A stretch of 64,000 nt of DNA. It comes from Rhodovastum sp963709085 (lineage in GTDB: Bacteria > Pseudomonadota > Alphaproteobacteria > Acetobacterales > Acetobacteraceae). Shown here piece by piece: positions 49,393-58,670 of the stretch. The notes under the pieces are model-generated. The model made no database searches. It was not told the origin of the DNA and was given only the letters and a program-made list of their open reading frames with translations. The translations under genes and the position numbers were made by a program. Each line of letters opens with the position of its first letter. Position 1 is the first letter of the stretch. The stretch spans positions 1,860,001-1,924,000 of the forward strand of contig CAVPVB010000007.1 of the NCBI GenBank assembly GCA_963709085.1. The letters are read 5' to 3'.

Positions 49393-49680
49393 TCATCCGG
49401 CGGCGATGCCGTCCGGTTCGGTCAGCGAGCCGTGGCCGGCGGCGTGGTGCCCCTCTTCGGTGGCGGCCTGCCGGAAATAGCCGATGAGTTCGACCCGCAC
49501 CGCGCTGGTGCGTCCGCCGGGCCGCGCCGTGGCGCCGATGCGGCGCACCATATCGCGAATGGCGATGCGCTCGCGGTGGCACATCTCCTCCAGCGCCGCC
49601 CATAATTCAGGCTCCAGCCGCATGCTCGTGCGACCCTGGTCCCCTTTGACGTTACGGCTGACCAAGCGGCTGGCTGACAT
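49393..49680 (-). CDS. Ribbon-helix-helix domain protein
   Basis: 95 residues. RTSMRLEPELWAALEEMCHR followed by ERIAIRDMVRRIG is a ribbon-helix-helix unit (beta strand, two helices) of the RHH_4 kind. A second conserved part reads RTSAVRVELIGYFRQAATEE. Such proteins bind DNA as dimers, but the target is unknown. It converges with DUF2889 and is upstream-adjacent to bolA, both on the minus strand. Confidence 0.8.
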   Translation of the reverse strand: MSASRLVSRNVKGDQGRTSMRLEPELWAALEEMCHRERIAIRDMVRRIGATARPGGRTSAVRVELIGYFRQAATEEGHHAAGHGSLTEPDGIAAG

Positions 49681-49746
49681 GCTTTCACCTCGTCCTGTCG
49701 GATTACGTGAGCATGCAACAGGGATTGTTAAATGAAGGTTGCGGAT

Positions 49747-50040
49747 TCAACTTTTTTCGACAAAAGCGGCCTGTTCCTCCGGCGTACGCAAGGTCATTTC
49801 CAGAGCATGCAGGCCGCCGGCGAACTCGTCGCCGAGCACGGCGTGAACGCTGCGCGAGCGCGCGACCCGCGATTGCCCGCGGAACACATGCGATACAATC
49901 AGCACCCGGTAATGTGTTTCGCCGCCCGGGGCGGCACCGGCATGGCCGGCGTGGCGATCGGATTCGTCCGCCACCTGCAGGCGTTCCGGGGTGAAATGCT
50001 GCCGCAACAGGGCGGCCATGCGTTCTGAGCGCGTTGTCAT
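49747..50040 (-). CDS. bolA: BolA-family protein
   Basis: 97 residues from ATG 50040. The BolA fold is seen in LRQHFTPERLQVADESDRHA, followed by the loop with histidines (HAGHAGAAPGGETHYRVLIV) and FRGQSRVARSRSVHAVLGDE, ending GLHALEMTLRTPEEQAA. BolA proteins bind monothiol glutaredoxins and Fe-S clusters. It diverges from the J-domain gene, an arrangement common in alphaproteobacteria. Confidence 0.92.
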   Translation of the reverse strand: MTTRSERMAALLRQHFTPERLQVADESDRHAGHAGAAPGGETHYRVLIVSHVFRGQSRVARSRSVHAVLGDEFAGGLHALEMTLRTPEEQAAFVEKS

Positions 50041-50205
50041 GATCGGCGATAATTGCCGGTTCCGTCGCGTCTGCCAAGAGCGGCGGAGCTGTGCCATCCG
50101 GTACAAGCGTACGTGTTCTCCGGTTTCGGGTGAATCTATTCTCTGCTGCGCGGCGGCTGCGAAAACCCCTTTGCAAACCGCCGCGATGACCGCACATACC
50201 CCGCA

Positions 50206-50790
50206 ATGACCCGACGCCCTTCCCGACCCCGGGCCTATGCGCCCGACCCGGATGCGCCGGGGCGACATTGCGACATGCCGGGCTGCGGCGCTCCAGGCGA
50301 GTACCGGGCGCCGAAGTCGCGCTTCCAGCTTGCCGAGTACTGGTGGTTCTGCCTCGACCATGTGCGGGGCTACAATGCCGCCTGGGATTTCTACAAAGGC
50401 ATGAGCCCCGGTGAGATCGAGGCGCAGTTGCGCGCCGACACCGCCTGGCAGCGCCCGTCCTGGCCGCTCGGCCATGTCGGCGCCCGGCTGGACGACGCGG
50501 TTGCCGGTGACCCGCTGCATATCCTCAACGCGGCCGGGTTCCAGAACCGCCGCGGCGGCCGCGCCGCCGCCGAGACGCCGGCGGAGATGCGCGAGCCGCT
50601 GGCCACGCTGGGCCTGTCCTGGCCGGTGACCATGGACGAGGTGAAGACCCGCTACAAGGAACTGGCCAAGCGGCACCACCCGGACGCGAACAATGGCGAC
50701 CGTGCCGCCGAGGAACGCCTCAAGACCATCAACCTCGCTTACGCCACGCTGCGCAGCCGCCTTTCGGAGCCGCGTGCCGCCGCCGGATGA
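50206..50790 (+). CDS. J-domain (DnaJ-like) co-chaperone
   Basis: 194 residues. The J domain is at the C-terminus: MDEVKTRYKELAKRHHPDAN with the HPD tripeptide, then AEERLKTINLAYATLRS. The N-terminal part has a conserved CDMPGCGAPGEYRAPKSR segment and YWWFCLDHVRGYNAAWDFYK, perhaps metal-binding through its cysteines. It would stimulate the ATPase of DnaK. Its place directly upstream of cobS is conserved in alphaproteobacteria. Confidence 0.9.
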   Translation: MTRRPSRPRAYAPDPDAPGRHCDMPGCGAPGEYRAPKSRFQLAEYWWFCLDHVRGYNAAWDFYKGMSPGEIEAQLRADTAWQRPSWPLGHVGARLDDAVAGDPLHILNAAGFQNRRGGRAAAETPAEMREPLATLGLSWPVTMDEVKTRYKELAKRHHPDANNGDRAAEERLKTINLAYATLRSRLSEPRAAAG

Positions 50791-50867
50791 CAGCACCCCG
50801 TCTGGCGCCTACCTTTAGTCAGCCTGCGTGTATACTCTGCCGCCAAGAACCACGGGATGACTGGCTG

Positions 50868-51908
50868 ATGACCAAGGTTGCCGCCCTCTCCGATCCTCGC
50901 AGCACGCCCGCCCTGGGGCCGCTCCTGGCGCCCACCTCGGCGATCGACCTGCCGGACATCACCATCAATGCGCGCGAGACCTTCAGCGTCGACAGCGACA
51001 TGGAGGTGCCCGCCTTCTCCATCCGCACCGAGCACGTGCCCGACGTGGACCCGGCTTACCGCTTCGACCGCGATACGACCCTGGCCATCCTCGCCGGCTT
51101 CGCCTTCAACCGGCGGGTGATGATCCAGGGCTACCACGGCACCGGCAAGTCCACCCATATCGAGCAGGTGGCGGCGCGGCTGAACTGGCCCTGCATCCGC
51201 GTCAACCTGGACAGCCATATCAGCCGCATCGACCTGATCGGCAAGGACGCCATCGTCCTCAAGGACGGCAAGCAGGTGACGGAATTCCGCGAGGGCATCC
51301 TGCCCTGGACGCTGCAGCACGCCTGCGCGCTGGTGTTCGACGAATACGACGCCGGCCGCCCGGACGTGATGTTCGTCATCCAGCGGGTGCTGGAGGTCGA
51401 GGGCAAGCTGACCCTGCTGGACCAGAACCGGGTGATCCGCCCGCACCGCAGTTTCCGGCTGTTTTCGACCGCCAACACGGTGGGGCTGGGCGATACCACG
51501 GGGCTGTACCACGGTACCCAGCAGATCAACCAGGGACAGATGGACCGCTGGAACATCGTCGCCACGCTCAACTACCTGCCGCACGCGCAGGAGACCGAGA
51601 TCGTGATGGCGAAGCTGGGGCTGGATTCGGCCAACAAGGCCGAGAAGAAGCGCATCGAGAGCATGGTGGCGCTGGCCGAACTCACCCGCGCCGGCTTCAT
51701 CAACGGCGACATCTCCACCGTGATGTCGCCGCGCACGGTCATCACCTGGGCCGAGAACGCCCGCATCTTCAGCGATATCGGCTTCGCCTTCCGCATGACC
51801 TTCCTCAACAAATGCGACGAGGCCGAGCGCAGCACGGTGGCCGAGTACTACCAGCGCTGCTTCAATGAGGAACTGCCGACCGGCAGCCTGATCCGCCGCA
51901 GCGCCTGA
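50868..51908 (+). CDS. cobS: Aerobic cobaltochelatase subunit CobS
   Basis: 346 residues from ATG 50868; an in-frame start at 50787 would add 27 unconserved residues. CobS is the AAA+ subunit of CobNST, which inserts cobalt into hydrogenobyrinate a,c-diamide in aerobic B12 synthesis. Walker A MIQGYHGTGKSTHIEQVAAR (about residue 88), Walker B CALVFDEYDAGRPDVMFVIQ and the sensor region FRLFSTANTVGLGDTTGLYH are complete. cobT follows after 30 bp. cobN is not in the window. Confidence 0.95.
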   Translation: MTKVAALSDPRSTPALGPLLAPTSAIDLPDITINARETFSVDSDMEVPAFSIRTEHVPDVDPAYRFDRDTTLAILAGFAFNRRVMIQGYHGTGKSTHIEQVAARLNWPCIRVNLDSHISRIDLIGKDAIVLKDGKQVTEFREGILPWTLQHACALVFDEYDAGRPDVMFVIQRVLEVEGKLTLLDQNRVIRPHRSFRLFSTANTVGLGDTTGLYHGTQQINQGQMDRWNIVATLNYLPHAQETEIVMAKLGLDSANKAEKKRIESMVALAELTRAGFINGDISTVMSPRTVITWAENARIFSDIGFAFRMTFLNKCDEAERSTVAEYYQRCFNEELPTGSLIRRSA

Positions 51909-51938
51909 GCACGACCGGACGGGGGAGACGCGGCGGCA

Positions 51939-53813
51939 ATGAGCGCCGGCAAAGACAACACGCGGTCGGAAGAATTCAAGCGCGCCACCACCGGCGTGCT
52001 GCGCGCGCTGGCCGATTGCCGCGAGCTGCAGGTCGCCTTCCAGCCTGGCCCTTGCGGCCTGGCCGGCAAGCGCGCCCGGCTGCCGCTGCCGACCCGCGCT
52101 TTGCCGGCCGCCGAGATCGCCCGGCTGCGCGGGGCGGCCGACAGCCTCGCCCTGCGGCTGCGCCATCATGACGACGCCGTGCACGCCGCCCGCGCCCCGG
52201 CCCGCCGCGAGGCGCGGGATGCCTACGACCAGCTCGAACAGGCCCGGGTCGAGGTGGTCGGTGCCCGGTTCATGAGCGGCGTCGCCGCCAATCTGCGGGC
52301 GCGGCTGGCCGATGAGTGCGAGGCCGATGGCTACGACCGCATGACCCTCAAGGACCAGTTGCCGGTCGCCGCGGCGCTGTCCCTGCTGGCGCGCGAGCGC
52401 ATGTCGGGCGAACCCAGCCCGCCGGCCGCCCGCCGGGTGCTGGATTTGTGGCGCGGCACCCTCGGCGAGGCGGCCGACCAGGCGCTGTCCGAAATGGCGG
52501 TGGCACAGGACAATCAGACCGCCTTCACCCGTGCCGCCCGCAAGCTGCTCGCCGCCCTCGACCTGGCCGAGGCTGAGGTGGACGCCGAGCCGGACAAGAA
52601 CAATGCGGACGACGATGCCGGCGATCAGTCCGGCCAGCAGGACACCCCCCCGGATGGCGAGGGGCAGAGCGAGTCCGACGCCGACAGCACGCTGGGCGCC
52701 CAGCCCGAACAGATGGACGGCCAGGCCACCGACGACGATTCCGCCGACGACAGCGACGAGCATGCCGCGGCGGCCGAGGGCGAGGACCGGCCGGGCGGCC
52801 CGCAGCCGCGCCGCGAGCGGCCCTCGGTCGATAGCGAAGCCGGCTATCGCGCCTTTACCCGCGCCTGCGACGAGGAAGTGTCGGCTGAGGATCTGTGCGA
52901 TCCCGAGGAACTCAGCCGGCTGCGCCAGCAGCTCGACCAGCAATTGCAGCATCTGCAGGGCGTGGTCGCCAAGCTCGCCAACCGGCTGCAGCGCCGGCTG
53001 CTGGCGCAGCAGACCCGCGCCTGGGATTTCGATCTCGAGGAAGGGCTGCTGGATGCCGGCCGGCTGGCGCGGGTGGTGGTGAACCCGCTGCAGGCGTTGT
53101 CCTACAAGCGCGAGCGCGACACCGATTTCCGCGATACCGTGGTGACGCTGCTGATCGACAATTCCGGCTCGATGCGCGGCCGGCCGATTACGGTGGCCGC
53201 CATGTGCGGCGATATCCTGGCGCGCACGCTGGAGCGCTGCGCGGTGAAGGTCGAGGTGCTGGGCTTCACCACCCGGGCCTGGAAGGGCGGGCAGAGCCGC
53301 GAACGCTGGGTGGCCGACGGCAAGCCGCGCAACCCGGGGCGGCTGAACGATCTGCGCCACATCATCTACAAATCGGCCGACGCGCCCTGGCGGCGCAGCC
53401 GGAAAAATCTCGGCCTGATGCTGCGCGAGGGGCTGCTGAAGGAGAATATCGACGGCGAGGCGCTGCAATGGGCGTATCGCCGCCTGCTGCAGCGCGGTGA
53501 GCACCGGCGCATCCTGATGGTCATCAGCGATGGCGCGCCGGTGGACGATTCCACCTTGTCGGTAAACCCGGGCAACTACCTGGAGAAGCACCTGCGCGAG
53601 GTGATCCGCGACATCGAATCGCGCGACCTGGTGGAACTGAACGCCATCGGCATCGGCCATGACGTGACGCGTTATTACCGCCGGGCGGTGACCATCGTGG
53701 ATGCCGAGGAACTGGGCGGCACGATGATGAAGAAGCTGACCGAGTTGTTCGACGAGGACGCGGCGATGGCCTGGGCGCGGGCGACCAGCGAGCGGGCGGC
53801 TTTGGTGGCCTGA
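51939..53813 (+). CDS. cobT: Aerobic cobaltochelatase subunit CobT
   Basis: 624 residues, as usual for CobT. The N-terminal region starts SEEFKRATTGVLRALADCRE. A long acidic linker rich in D/E, Q and S (about 205-290) follows. The C-terminal von Willebrand A domain has the MIDAS site TLLIDNSGSMRGRPITVAAM (about residue 404) and LMVISDGAPVDDSTLSVNPG. CobT forms a ring complex with CobS and couples ATP use to cobalt insertion by CobN. Confidence 0.95.
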   Translation: MSAGKDNTRSEEFKRATTGVLRALADCRELQVAFQPGPCGLAGKRARLPLPTRALPAAEIARLRGAADSLALRLRHHDDAVHAARAPARREARDAYDQLEQARVEVVGARFMSGVAANLRARLADECEADGYDRMTLKDQLPVAAALSLLARERMSGEPSPPAARRVLDLWRGTLGEAADQALSEMAVAQDNQTAFTRAARKLLAALDLAEAEVDAEPDKNNADDDAGDQSGQQDTPPDGEGQSESDADSTLGAQPEQMDGQATDDDSADDSDEHAAAAEGEDRPGGPQPRRERPSVDSEAGYRAFTRACDEEVSAEDLCDPEELSRLRQQLDQQLQHLQGVVAKLANRLQRRLLAQQTRAWDFDLEEGLLDAGRLARVVVNPLQALSYKRERDTDFRDTVVTLLIDNSGSMRGRPITVAAMCGDILARTLERCAVKVEVLGFTTRAWKGGQSRERWVADGKPRNPGRLNDLRHIIYKSADAPWRRSRKNLGLMLREGLLKENIDGEALQWAYRRLLQRGEHRRILMVISDGAPVDDSTLSVNPGNYLEKHLREVIRDIESRDLVELNAIGIGHDVTRYYRRAVTIVDAEELGGTMMKKLTELFDEDAAMAWARATSERAALVA

Positions 53814-54110
53814 GCGGCACAGCCGGGGCGCAGCCATTGGGCCTTGGAACCCGTTTTGATGGCGGGGACCTTCGGGATCGTAACTGTCACGCGACTGTAA
53901 TTGCATGACCGTTGTCATTGCATTACAGCCCGCCGACGCCGACCGCCTGACTGAGCACCGGCACGATGCGCGCGAGAAGGATGAGTGCCGCCGTGGACAG
54001 GCGACGGACTACCATAGCAACCGGATCGGGTCCGCAAGCGGCCCGTTGCCGATCCGTGCGGCACGACCTAACGTGAGCGGTGGCAAGGCACTGATCTCGA
54101 GGGATCGGAC
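53814..54110. other. Gene-free gap after cobT
   Basis: About 300 bp without a supported gene. It carries a worn piece of the dispersed repeat (ccttggaaccc, 53842-53852) and the imperfect palindrome at 53895-53928. Confidence 0.4.
53895..53928. promoter_or_regulatory. Imperfect 34-bp palindrome, possible operator
   Basis: ctgtaattgcatgac (53895-53909) and gtcattgcattacag (53914-53928) are complementary except at three central positions of each arm, around a 4-base spacer. It stands about 180 bp upstream of the lipoprotein gene. A related stretch, gccgtcattgcacta, occurs at about 55130-55144 before the porin gene. The binding protein is unknown. Confidence 0.35.
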
Positions 54111-54983
54111 ATGATACCGGGCATCGCGGATGAAGCGCTTGGGCAGACCGGGCAGCGATGCCGCCAGCGGGCCCGGCGAAGCCGGTGTCGCGTCATTTTT
54201 CAACCTGTGGCGTGTGCCTTTGCCGGCTGGGTCGTTGCTACGGCGTCGCTGACCGGCTGCGCACCAATACCGACCGCCGACGCTCCCATGAGCCGGCCGG
54301 TTGAGGCGATGGAGGCGGCCTGGGGGCCGTTTGCGCGCCAGTGCGACAGTACGCGGGTATCGCATACGGCCACCCGTTGGCGCGTTGGGGAGACCCAGGT
54401 TGCCGAGATTTACGGGACGTGCACCGGCTTCTCGACGATGCTTTCCGGTTCCGATACGGCGGAAATCACGGCGAGTGTCGGCAAAATCAATCAGCCATCA
54501 TCGCCCGTTGTGTTACGCATCGTGCGCAACGCCAGCGGCGCGGCGCGGCCGGCTGCGCCGGGCGACACCGGGCTGCTCGCGCAGGGGTCCGATGTCACGG
54601 ATGATGCCGCAATTCTGGCCCGCGATATTGGCCTCACGGCACGCCAGGTGATCAGTCCGAATGACACCCTGGCGCTGCCGGTGCGCCTGTCGGTGCCGTT
54701 CCCGTTGGATATCGTGCTGCCGTGCCATCCGGACGGCATGCATCGCGAGCACGGCCGCGACACGTTGGTATTCTCCTGCCTGCTGGACCAGAAAATCCAC
54801 ACGGATCGTCTTGACGCACAATTGTGGTTGGCCGGGGTGGAACAGATCGACGTTCAGACCGGCATCCGGCTGTTCAGTGTGCTGACCGGAAGGTTGAACG
54901 GGCGGAAACGGTTGAGCGATAATGCCGCATGGCACACCGCCAACGAAGAGCTTCTGTACCGCCGGGTGACGGAGTTCGAGTAA
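54111..54983 (+). CDS. Predicted lipoprotein of unknown function
   Basis: 290 residues from ATG 54111; a shorter start is possible because the lipoprotein signal begins only at about residue 32 (CAFAGWVVATASLTGCAP, lipobox LTGC). The mature part is beta-rich, with DTLALPVRLSVPFPLDIVLP and the cysteines of YGTCTGF, LPCHPDG and FSCLLDQ. No family was recognised. Codon use is less GC-biased than in cobT. It precedes the porin gene on the same strand by about 250 bp. Confidence 0.55.
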   Translation: MIPGIADEALGQTGQRCRQRARRSRCRVIFQPVACAFAGWVVATASLTGCAPIPTADAPMSRPVEAMEAAWGPFARQCDSTRVSHTATRWRVGETQVAEIYGTCTGFSTMLSGSDTAEITASVGKINQPSSPVVLRIVRNASGAARPAAPGDTGLLAQGSDVTDDAAILARDIGLTARQVISPNDTLALPVRLSVPFPLDIVLPCHPDGMHREHGRDTLVFSCLLDQKIHTDRLDAQLWLAGVEQIDVQTGIRLFSVLTGRLNGRKRLSDNAAWHTANEELLYRRVTEFE

Positions 54984-55231
54984 GACGAAGATAGCGGCGG
55001 TCGTTTGGCAGGGCGCGGAAAGCCGTTTCGGCCGGTGGCAAGGCAAGGTTGAGTCGTGATGACAGATCGCGGCGCAGAATTGTTTCGTAACAGAGGAAGC
55101 TAAAATTCCTTTGGTTGTCATAAAATGTTCGCCGTCATTGCACTAGGTTCCCCCAACGCTGACCATGTCGGCTGTGTGATTGCCTGTCGCACATAATCCT
55201 CGCTGACGGATGCCTGTTTTTACAAGGTTCG

Positions 55232-56719
55232 ATGGATTTTCTCATGCCGACTGCCCACACCGAACCGATGATGGCGATTCTGACGGGCAGCGACCGGTCC
55301 GCTTCGCGCGTTCTTGCGCCTTTTGTTCGACTTTTCGCACCGAAAATTCCGGCGGGTTTTGTGCTGGTGGTTTTCAGCCTGCTGGCTGCGCCACAAATGA
55401 GCCGCGCCCAGACACTCGGCCCGACGCCGCAACCGCAAGCCATTCTGATTACGCCAGAGCAGGCCGAACAAGAGACCGAGGAGCTATGGGCGCTCCACGG
55501 TCAAAGCACCTTCGTCTGGCAGGGTCAGCCGGGGTTCCGCTCCCCCTATGTGGGAGCGCACAGCCTGCCGCCGGATGCCAATGGCCGCGAAACATTCGAT
55601 ATTACCATCTATGGCGGCGTCCGTCTGTGGCAAGGGGCGGAGTTCTGGGTCAATCCGGAGATCGACCAGGGATATGGGCTGGGCAACAGCTTCGGGGTCG
55701 CCGGCTATCTCAGCGGCGAGGCGTACAAGCTCGGCCAGACCGATCCCTACGCCCGGCTGGCGCGCGCATTCCTGCGCCAGACCATCGATCTGGGCGGCGA
55801 AGACGAGAGACTCGACCCCGACCTGAACCAGCTTGGCGGCACGCAGACCGCCAACCGGGTGGTGATCACCGTCGGCAAGTTCTCCGTCGTCGACATCTTC
55901 GATACCAACCGATATGCGCATGACCCGCGCGGCGACTTTCTGAACTGGTCAGTGCTCGACCTGGGGTCCTTCGACTATGCGGCGGATGCCTGGGGCTTCA
56001 CCTACGGCGCCGCGGCGGAGTGGTACCAGGGGCGCTGGACTGCCAGGGTCGGCGCGTTCGACCTGACCAACATGCCGAACAGCGCTTATCTCGCCGTGCC
56101 ATTGTTGCAGCAGAACCAGTACGTCGCGGAACTGGAAGAACGGCATACGCTGTGGGATCAGCCCGGCAAGCTGAAGGCCCTGTACTGGATCACGTTCGGC
56201 AATCTCGGCACCTACAACGACGCGCTCGCGGTGGGGGCGGCGACCGGGCAGATTCCGGTCACGGGGGATGTGCGCCACTGGCAGAGCAAATACGGGGTGG
56301 GGTTCAACCTGGAACAGCAGATCACCGCCGATCTGGGCCTGTTCGCCCGCGCCGGCTGGTCGCAGGGGAGCGTGGAGGAGGTCGATTTCACCGACATCAA
56401 CCAGTCGGCGTCGATCGGCCTGGCGCTGGCCGGCACGCGCTGGGGGCGGCCGGACGACACGGTGGGGCTGGCCGCCGTGGTCAATCAGATCTCCCATGCC
56501 GGCAAGGATTATCTGGCGGCCGGCGGTCTGGGCGGCATCATCGGCGACGGACAGCTGACGCAGGCGGGGCCTGAGCAGATCCTGGAGACGTATTACAAAT
56601 ACTCTATCGTCAGCTTTGCCAATGTTTCCGCTGACTATCAGTTCGTCAACAACCCGGCCTATAACCGCGAGCGCGGTCCGGTGTCCGCGTTCGCGTTACG
56701 GCTGCACGCCCAGTTCTGA
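55232..56719 (+). CDS. Carbohydrate-selective porin, OprB family
   Basis: 495 residues from ATG 55232 with aagg upstream; ATGs at 55244 and 55268 are alternatives. The signal-like segment is PAGFVLVVFSLLAAPQMSRA. The mature protein is a beta-barrel: ETFDITIYGGVRLWQGAEFW, RVVITVGKFSVVDIFDTNRY, FLNWSVLDLGSFDYAADAWG, ending RGPVSAFALRLHAQF with the C-terminal phenylalanine recognised by the BAM complex. OprB-type porins let sugars and other small solutes cross the outer membrane. The substrate is unknown. Confidence 0.88.
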   Translation: MDFLMPTAHTEPMMAILTGSDRSASRVLAPFVRLFAPKIPAGFVLVVFSLLAAPQMSRAQTLGPTPQPQAILITPEQAEQETEELWALHGQSTFVWQGQPGFRSPYVGAHSLPPDANGRETFDITIYGGVRLWQGAEFWVNPEIDQGYGLGNSFGVAGYLSGEAYKLGQTDPYARLARAFLRQTIDLGGEDERLDPDLNQLGGTQTANRVVITVGKFSVVDIFDTNRYAHDPRGDFLNWSVLDLGSFDYAADAWGFTYGAAAEWYQGRWTARVGAFDLTNMPNSAYLAVPLLQQNQYVAELEERHTLWDQPGKLKALYWITFGNLGTYNDALAVGAATGQIPVTGDVRHWQSKYGVGFNLEQQITADLGLFARAGWSQGSVEEVDFTDINQSASIGLALAGTRWGRPDDTVGLAAVVNQISHAGKDYLAAGGLGGIIGDGQLTQAGPEQILETYYKYSIVSFANVSADYQFVNNPAYNRERGPVSAFALRLHAQF

Positions 56720-56741
56720 ACCCTGCGGCACGCCAGCGCCC

Positions 56742-58226
56742 TTATCGCTCCACCAGCGCCCGCGCGGCGTCCCGCAATGCCGCCCGGCTGGCATCGCGCA
56801 AATACAGCATGTGCCCGCCGGGCGTGACCAGCAGCCGCACCCGGTCGGGCGCGCCGATTTCGGGCATTTGCGCCAGCAGCAGCTTGGTCGCGAAATAGGG
56901 GGTCACCAGATCGTCGCGCCCGTGCGCCACCAGCACCCGCAGCGCGGGGTCGAGCGCCAGCGCGGTGCGCAATTGCTGCACGGAATTCGGGCGATGCAAC
57001 CCATGCCCCCAATCCCAGGCGCTCGCCACGTCCTCGTTCAGTACCTGGTACTGGCCTTCGGGCTGCCAGCCCAGAATCTGGTACAGCGCGAGCATGGTGC
57101 TGGTCAGCGGCGCCCGCAGCGCATCCAGCACGGCGTCGGGCTGCTCGTGCCACGGGGTGGTGGGCGTGGCGTCCGGTGAGGCGATGGTCCCGTCATACAG
57201 GCTGGTTATTTCGCCGGGCAGCCGCTTGCTCTGGAAAGTATCCAGGTCGATCCGCCCGGCCCGGCGGCGCACCAGCGCGGGGTCGAGCCCGGTCAGCGCC
57301 GCCACATGGGAGGTCAGCCGATCGACCGCCGCCGCATCGCGCGGCCCGCGTAACAGGTCGGCGAGGAAATCGGTGGCGGCATATTGCTCGGCCGCCGCAA
57401 GGTCCGGCTCGTGCCCGGCCGTCTCGGCCGCCACCGCAGCCATCGAGGGCAGCCGGCCGGCGAGCGACATCGGGTCGGTGCCGAAATTCGTCCAGGCGAA
57501 ATCCAGCACCGGCGAGACCATCACCAGCCCGGTCACGCCCAGCCCCTCGCCGGTCTGCAGCGCGTGCACCAGGCGCGGGCCGCGGAACCCGCCATAGCTT
57601 TCGCCCACGATCAGCCGCGGCGAGGCGGTGCGCGCCTGCCGGACCGTCCAGCGGCGGATCACCTCGGCGAGCGGCGGGATGTCGCCCTCGACCGCGTAGA
57701 ATTTGTGCCGCAATTCCTCGGCACTGGTGGCCAGCCGGCTGAAGCCGGTGCCGGGCGGGTCGATGAACACCAGATCGGCGAAGTCCAGCCAGGTCTCGGC
57801 ATTGGGCGTGGGCACGGGTGGCGCGGAGGGGGTCGGCGGTCCCTGCAGCGCCAGCCGCCAGGGACCCATCGCGCCTAGCTGCAACCAGGCCGAGGAGGCG
57901 CCGGGGCCGCCATTCACCGCGAAGGCGACCGGGCGGCTGGACGGGTCGGCGCCGTCTAGCGTGTAGGAGGTATAGGCGATGTCGGCCTGCGGCTTGCCCT
58001 GGGCATCGGTAAGGCGGAACGCGCCGGCGGTGGCGGTGAAATGCAGCGTCCGTCCGGGAAGGCTCAGGGTGTGCTGGGTCACGCTGTCCGCCGGCAAAGG
58101 CGGGCGTGCCTCGGCGTCCGTTCGGGCGGCGTCCGGCCGGGCGGCGGCCGGCGCGGTGCTGGTCTGGGCGTAGGCAGGAACCGCCAGCAGCAGGGCAGCC
58201 GCGAGGAAAACAGCGCGCACAGGCAT
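56742..58226 (-). CDS. Serine carboxypeptidase-like peptidase, family S10
   Basis: 494 residues from ATG 58226, chosen because a signal peptide follows at once (MPVRAVFLAAALLLAVPAYA). The S10 fold is shown by VAFAVNGGPGASSAWLQLGA (oxyanion-hole loop), the nucleophile in RLIVGESYGGFRGPRLV, the aspartate in RVLVAHGRDDLVTPYFATK and the histidine in VTPGGHMLYLRD. It would remove C-terminal residues from peptides in the periplasm or outside. Upstream is a repeat-rich region, and the gene converges with the porin gene. Confidence 0.9.
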   Translation of the reverse strand: MPVRAVFLAAALLLAVPAYAQTSTAPAAARPDAARTDAEARPPLPADSVTQHTLSLPGRTLHFTATAGAFRLTDAQGKPQADIAYTSYTLDGADPSSRPVAFAVNGGPGASSAWLQLGAMGPWRLALQGPPTPSAPPVPTPNAETWLDFADLVFIDPPGTGFSRLATSAEELRHKFYAVEGDIPPLAEVIRRWTVRQARTASPRLIVGESYGGFRGPRLVHALQTGEGLGVTGLVMVSPVLDFAWTNFGTDPMSLAGRLPSMAAVAAETAGHEPDLAAAEQYAATDFLADLLRGPRDAAAVDRLTSHVAALTGLDPALVRRRAGRIDLDTFQSKRLPGEITSLYDGTIASPDATPTTPWHEQPDAVLDALRAPLTSTMLALYQILGWQPEGQYQVLNEDVASAWDWGHGLHRPNSVQQLRTALALDPALRVLVAHGRDDLVTPYFATKLLLAQMPEIGAPDRVRLLVTPGGHMLYLRDASRAALRDAARALVER

Positions 58227-58269
58227 CTCCGTCCCGAGGGGGCGGCGACTATCGCCGGCGTGCGGGTGG

Positions 58270-58600
58270 GGAAGCAAGGAAAGGAACGCCAGGGCTCTGC
58301 CCCATAGGCGCGAAGATAAGGTGCATCGAACTCTTTGCGGGGCGTAGCCCCGCACCCCACCAGGGCTTCGCCCTGGACCCACCGTCGCGCGCAGCGCGCC
58401 TTCGGCACGACGGCCAAGGCCCTTGGAACCCATTGATTTCTTGAAGAATGGGGTCAAGGGGGCCACTGCCCCCTTGCGGGTCCAGGGCAGAGCCCTGGCC
58501 TTGCCTTTCGCTTATCTTCGCGCCTATGGGGCTCTGCCCTGGACCCGCCAGGGGCAGAGCCCCTGGCCTTCCTTTGCTTGAACTCCCCACCCCCACGGCG
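58270..58600. repeat. Cluster of dispersed palindromic repeats
   Basis: Gene-free region upstream of the S10 peptidase and ffh. Core copies or variants: split copy 58289-58299 plus 58532-58542 (interrupted by the MITE-like element), ccagggcttcgccctgg at 58360-58376, ccagggcagagccctgg at 58482-58498, and ggggcagagcccc at 58551-58563. The right-half motif cccttggaacccatt lies at 58420-58434. Confidence 0.75.
58300..58531. mobile_element. MITE-like element with IS4-type ends
   Basis: A 232-bp stretch with no coding capacity. Its ends are perfect inverted repeats: ccccataggcgcgaagataa reading inward from 58300, and its complement ending at 58531 (at least 21 bp). It is flanked by the direct repeat ctctg (58295-58299 and 58532-58536). 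Removing it and one copy rebuilds the intact palindrome ccagggctctgccctgg. The first 15 bases of its ends equal those of the IS4-type element at 3066-4253, which suggests the same transposase moves both. Confidence 0.7.
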
Positions 58601-58670
58601 CCATAAGCCGCGCCTTCATCCGCCGGTCCGCGAAGGTTCGCGCACCGGCGCGTAATGTGTTGGGGTCTGC

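Noticed and set aside
49703..50206. 167-codon minus-strand frame overlapping bolA
   Set aside because: It overlaps bolA in another frame and has no conserved sequence; the BolA fold is clear in the frame 49747-50040.
50791..50867. Cobalamin riboswitch before cobS
   Set aside because: The gap to the J-domain gene is only about 77 bp and lacks a B12-box-like sequence.
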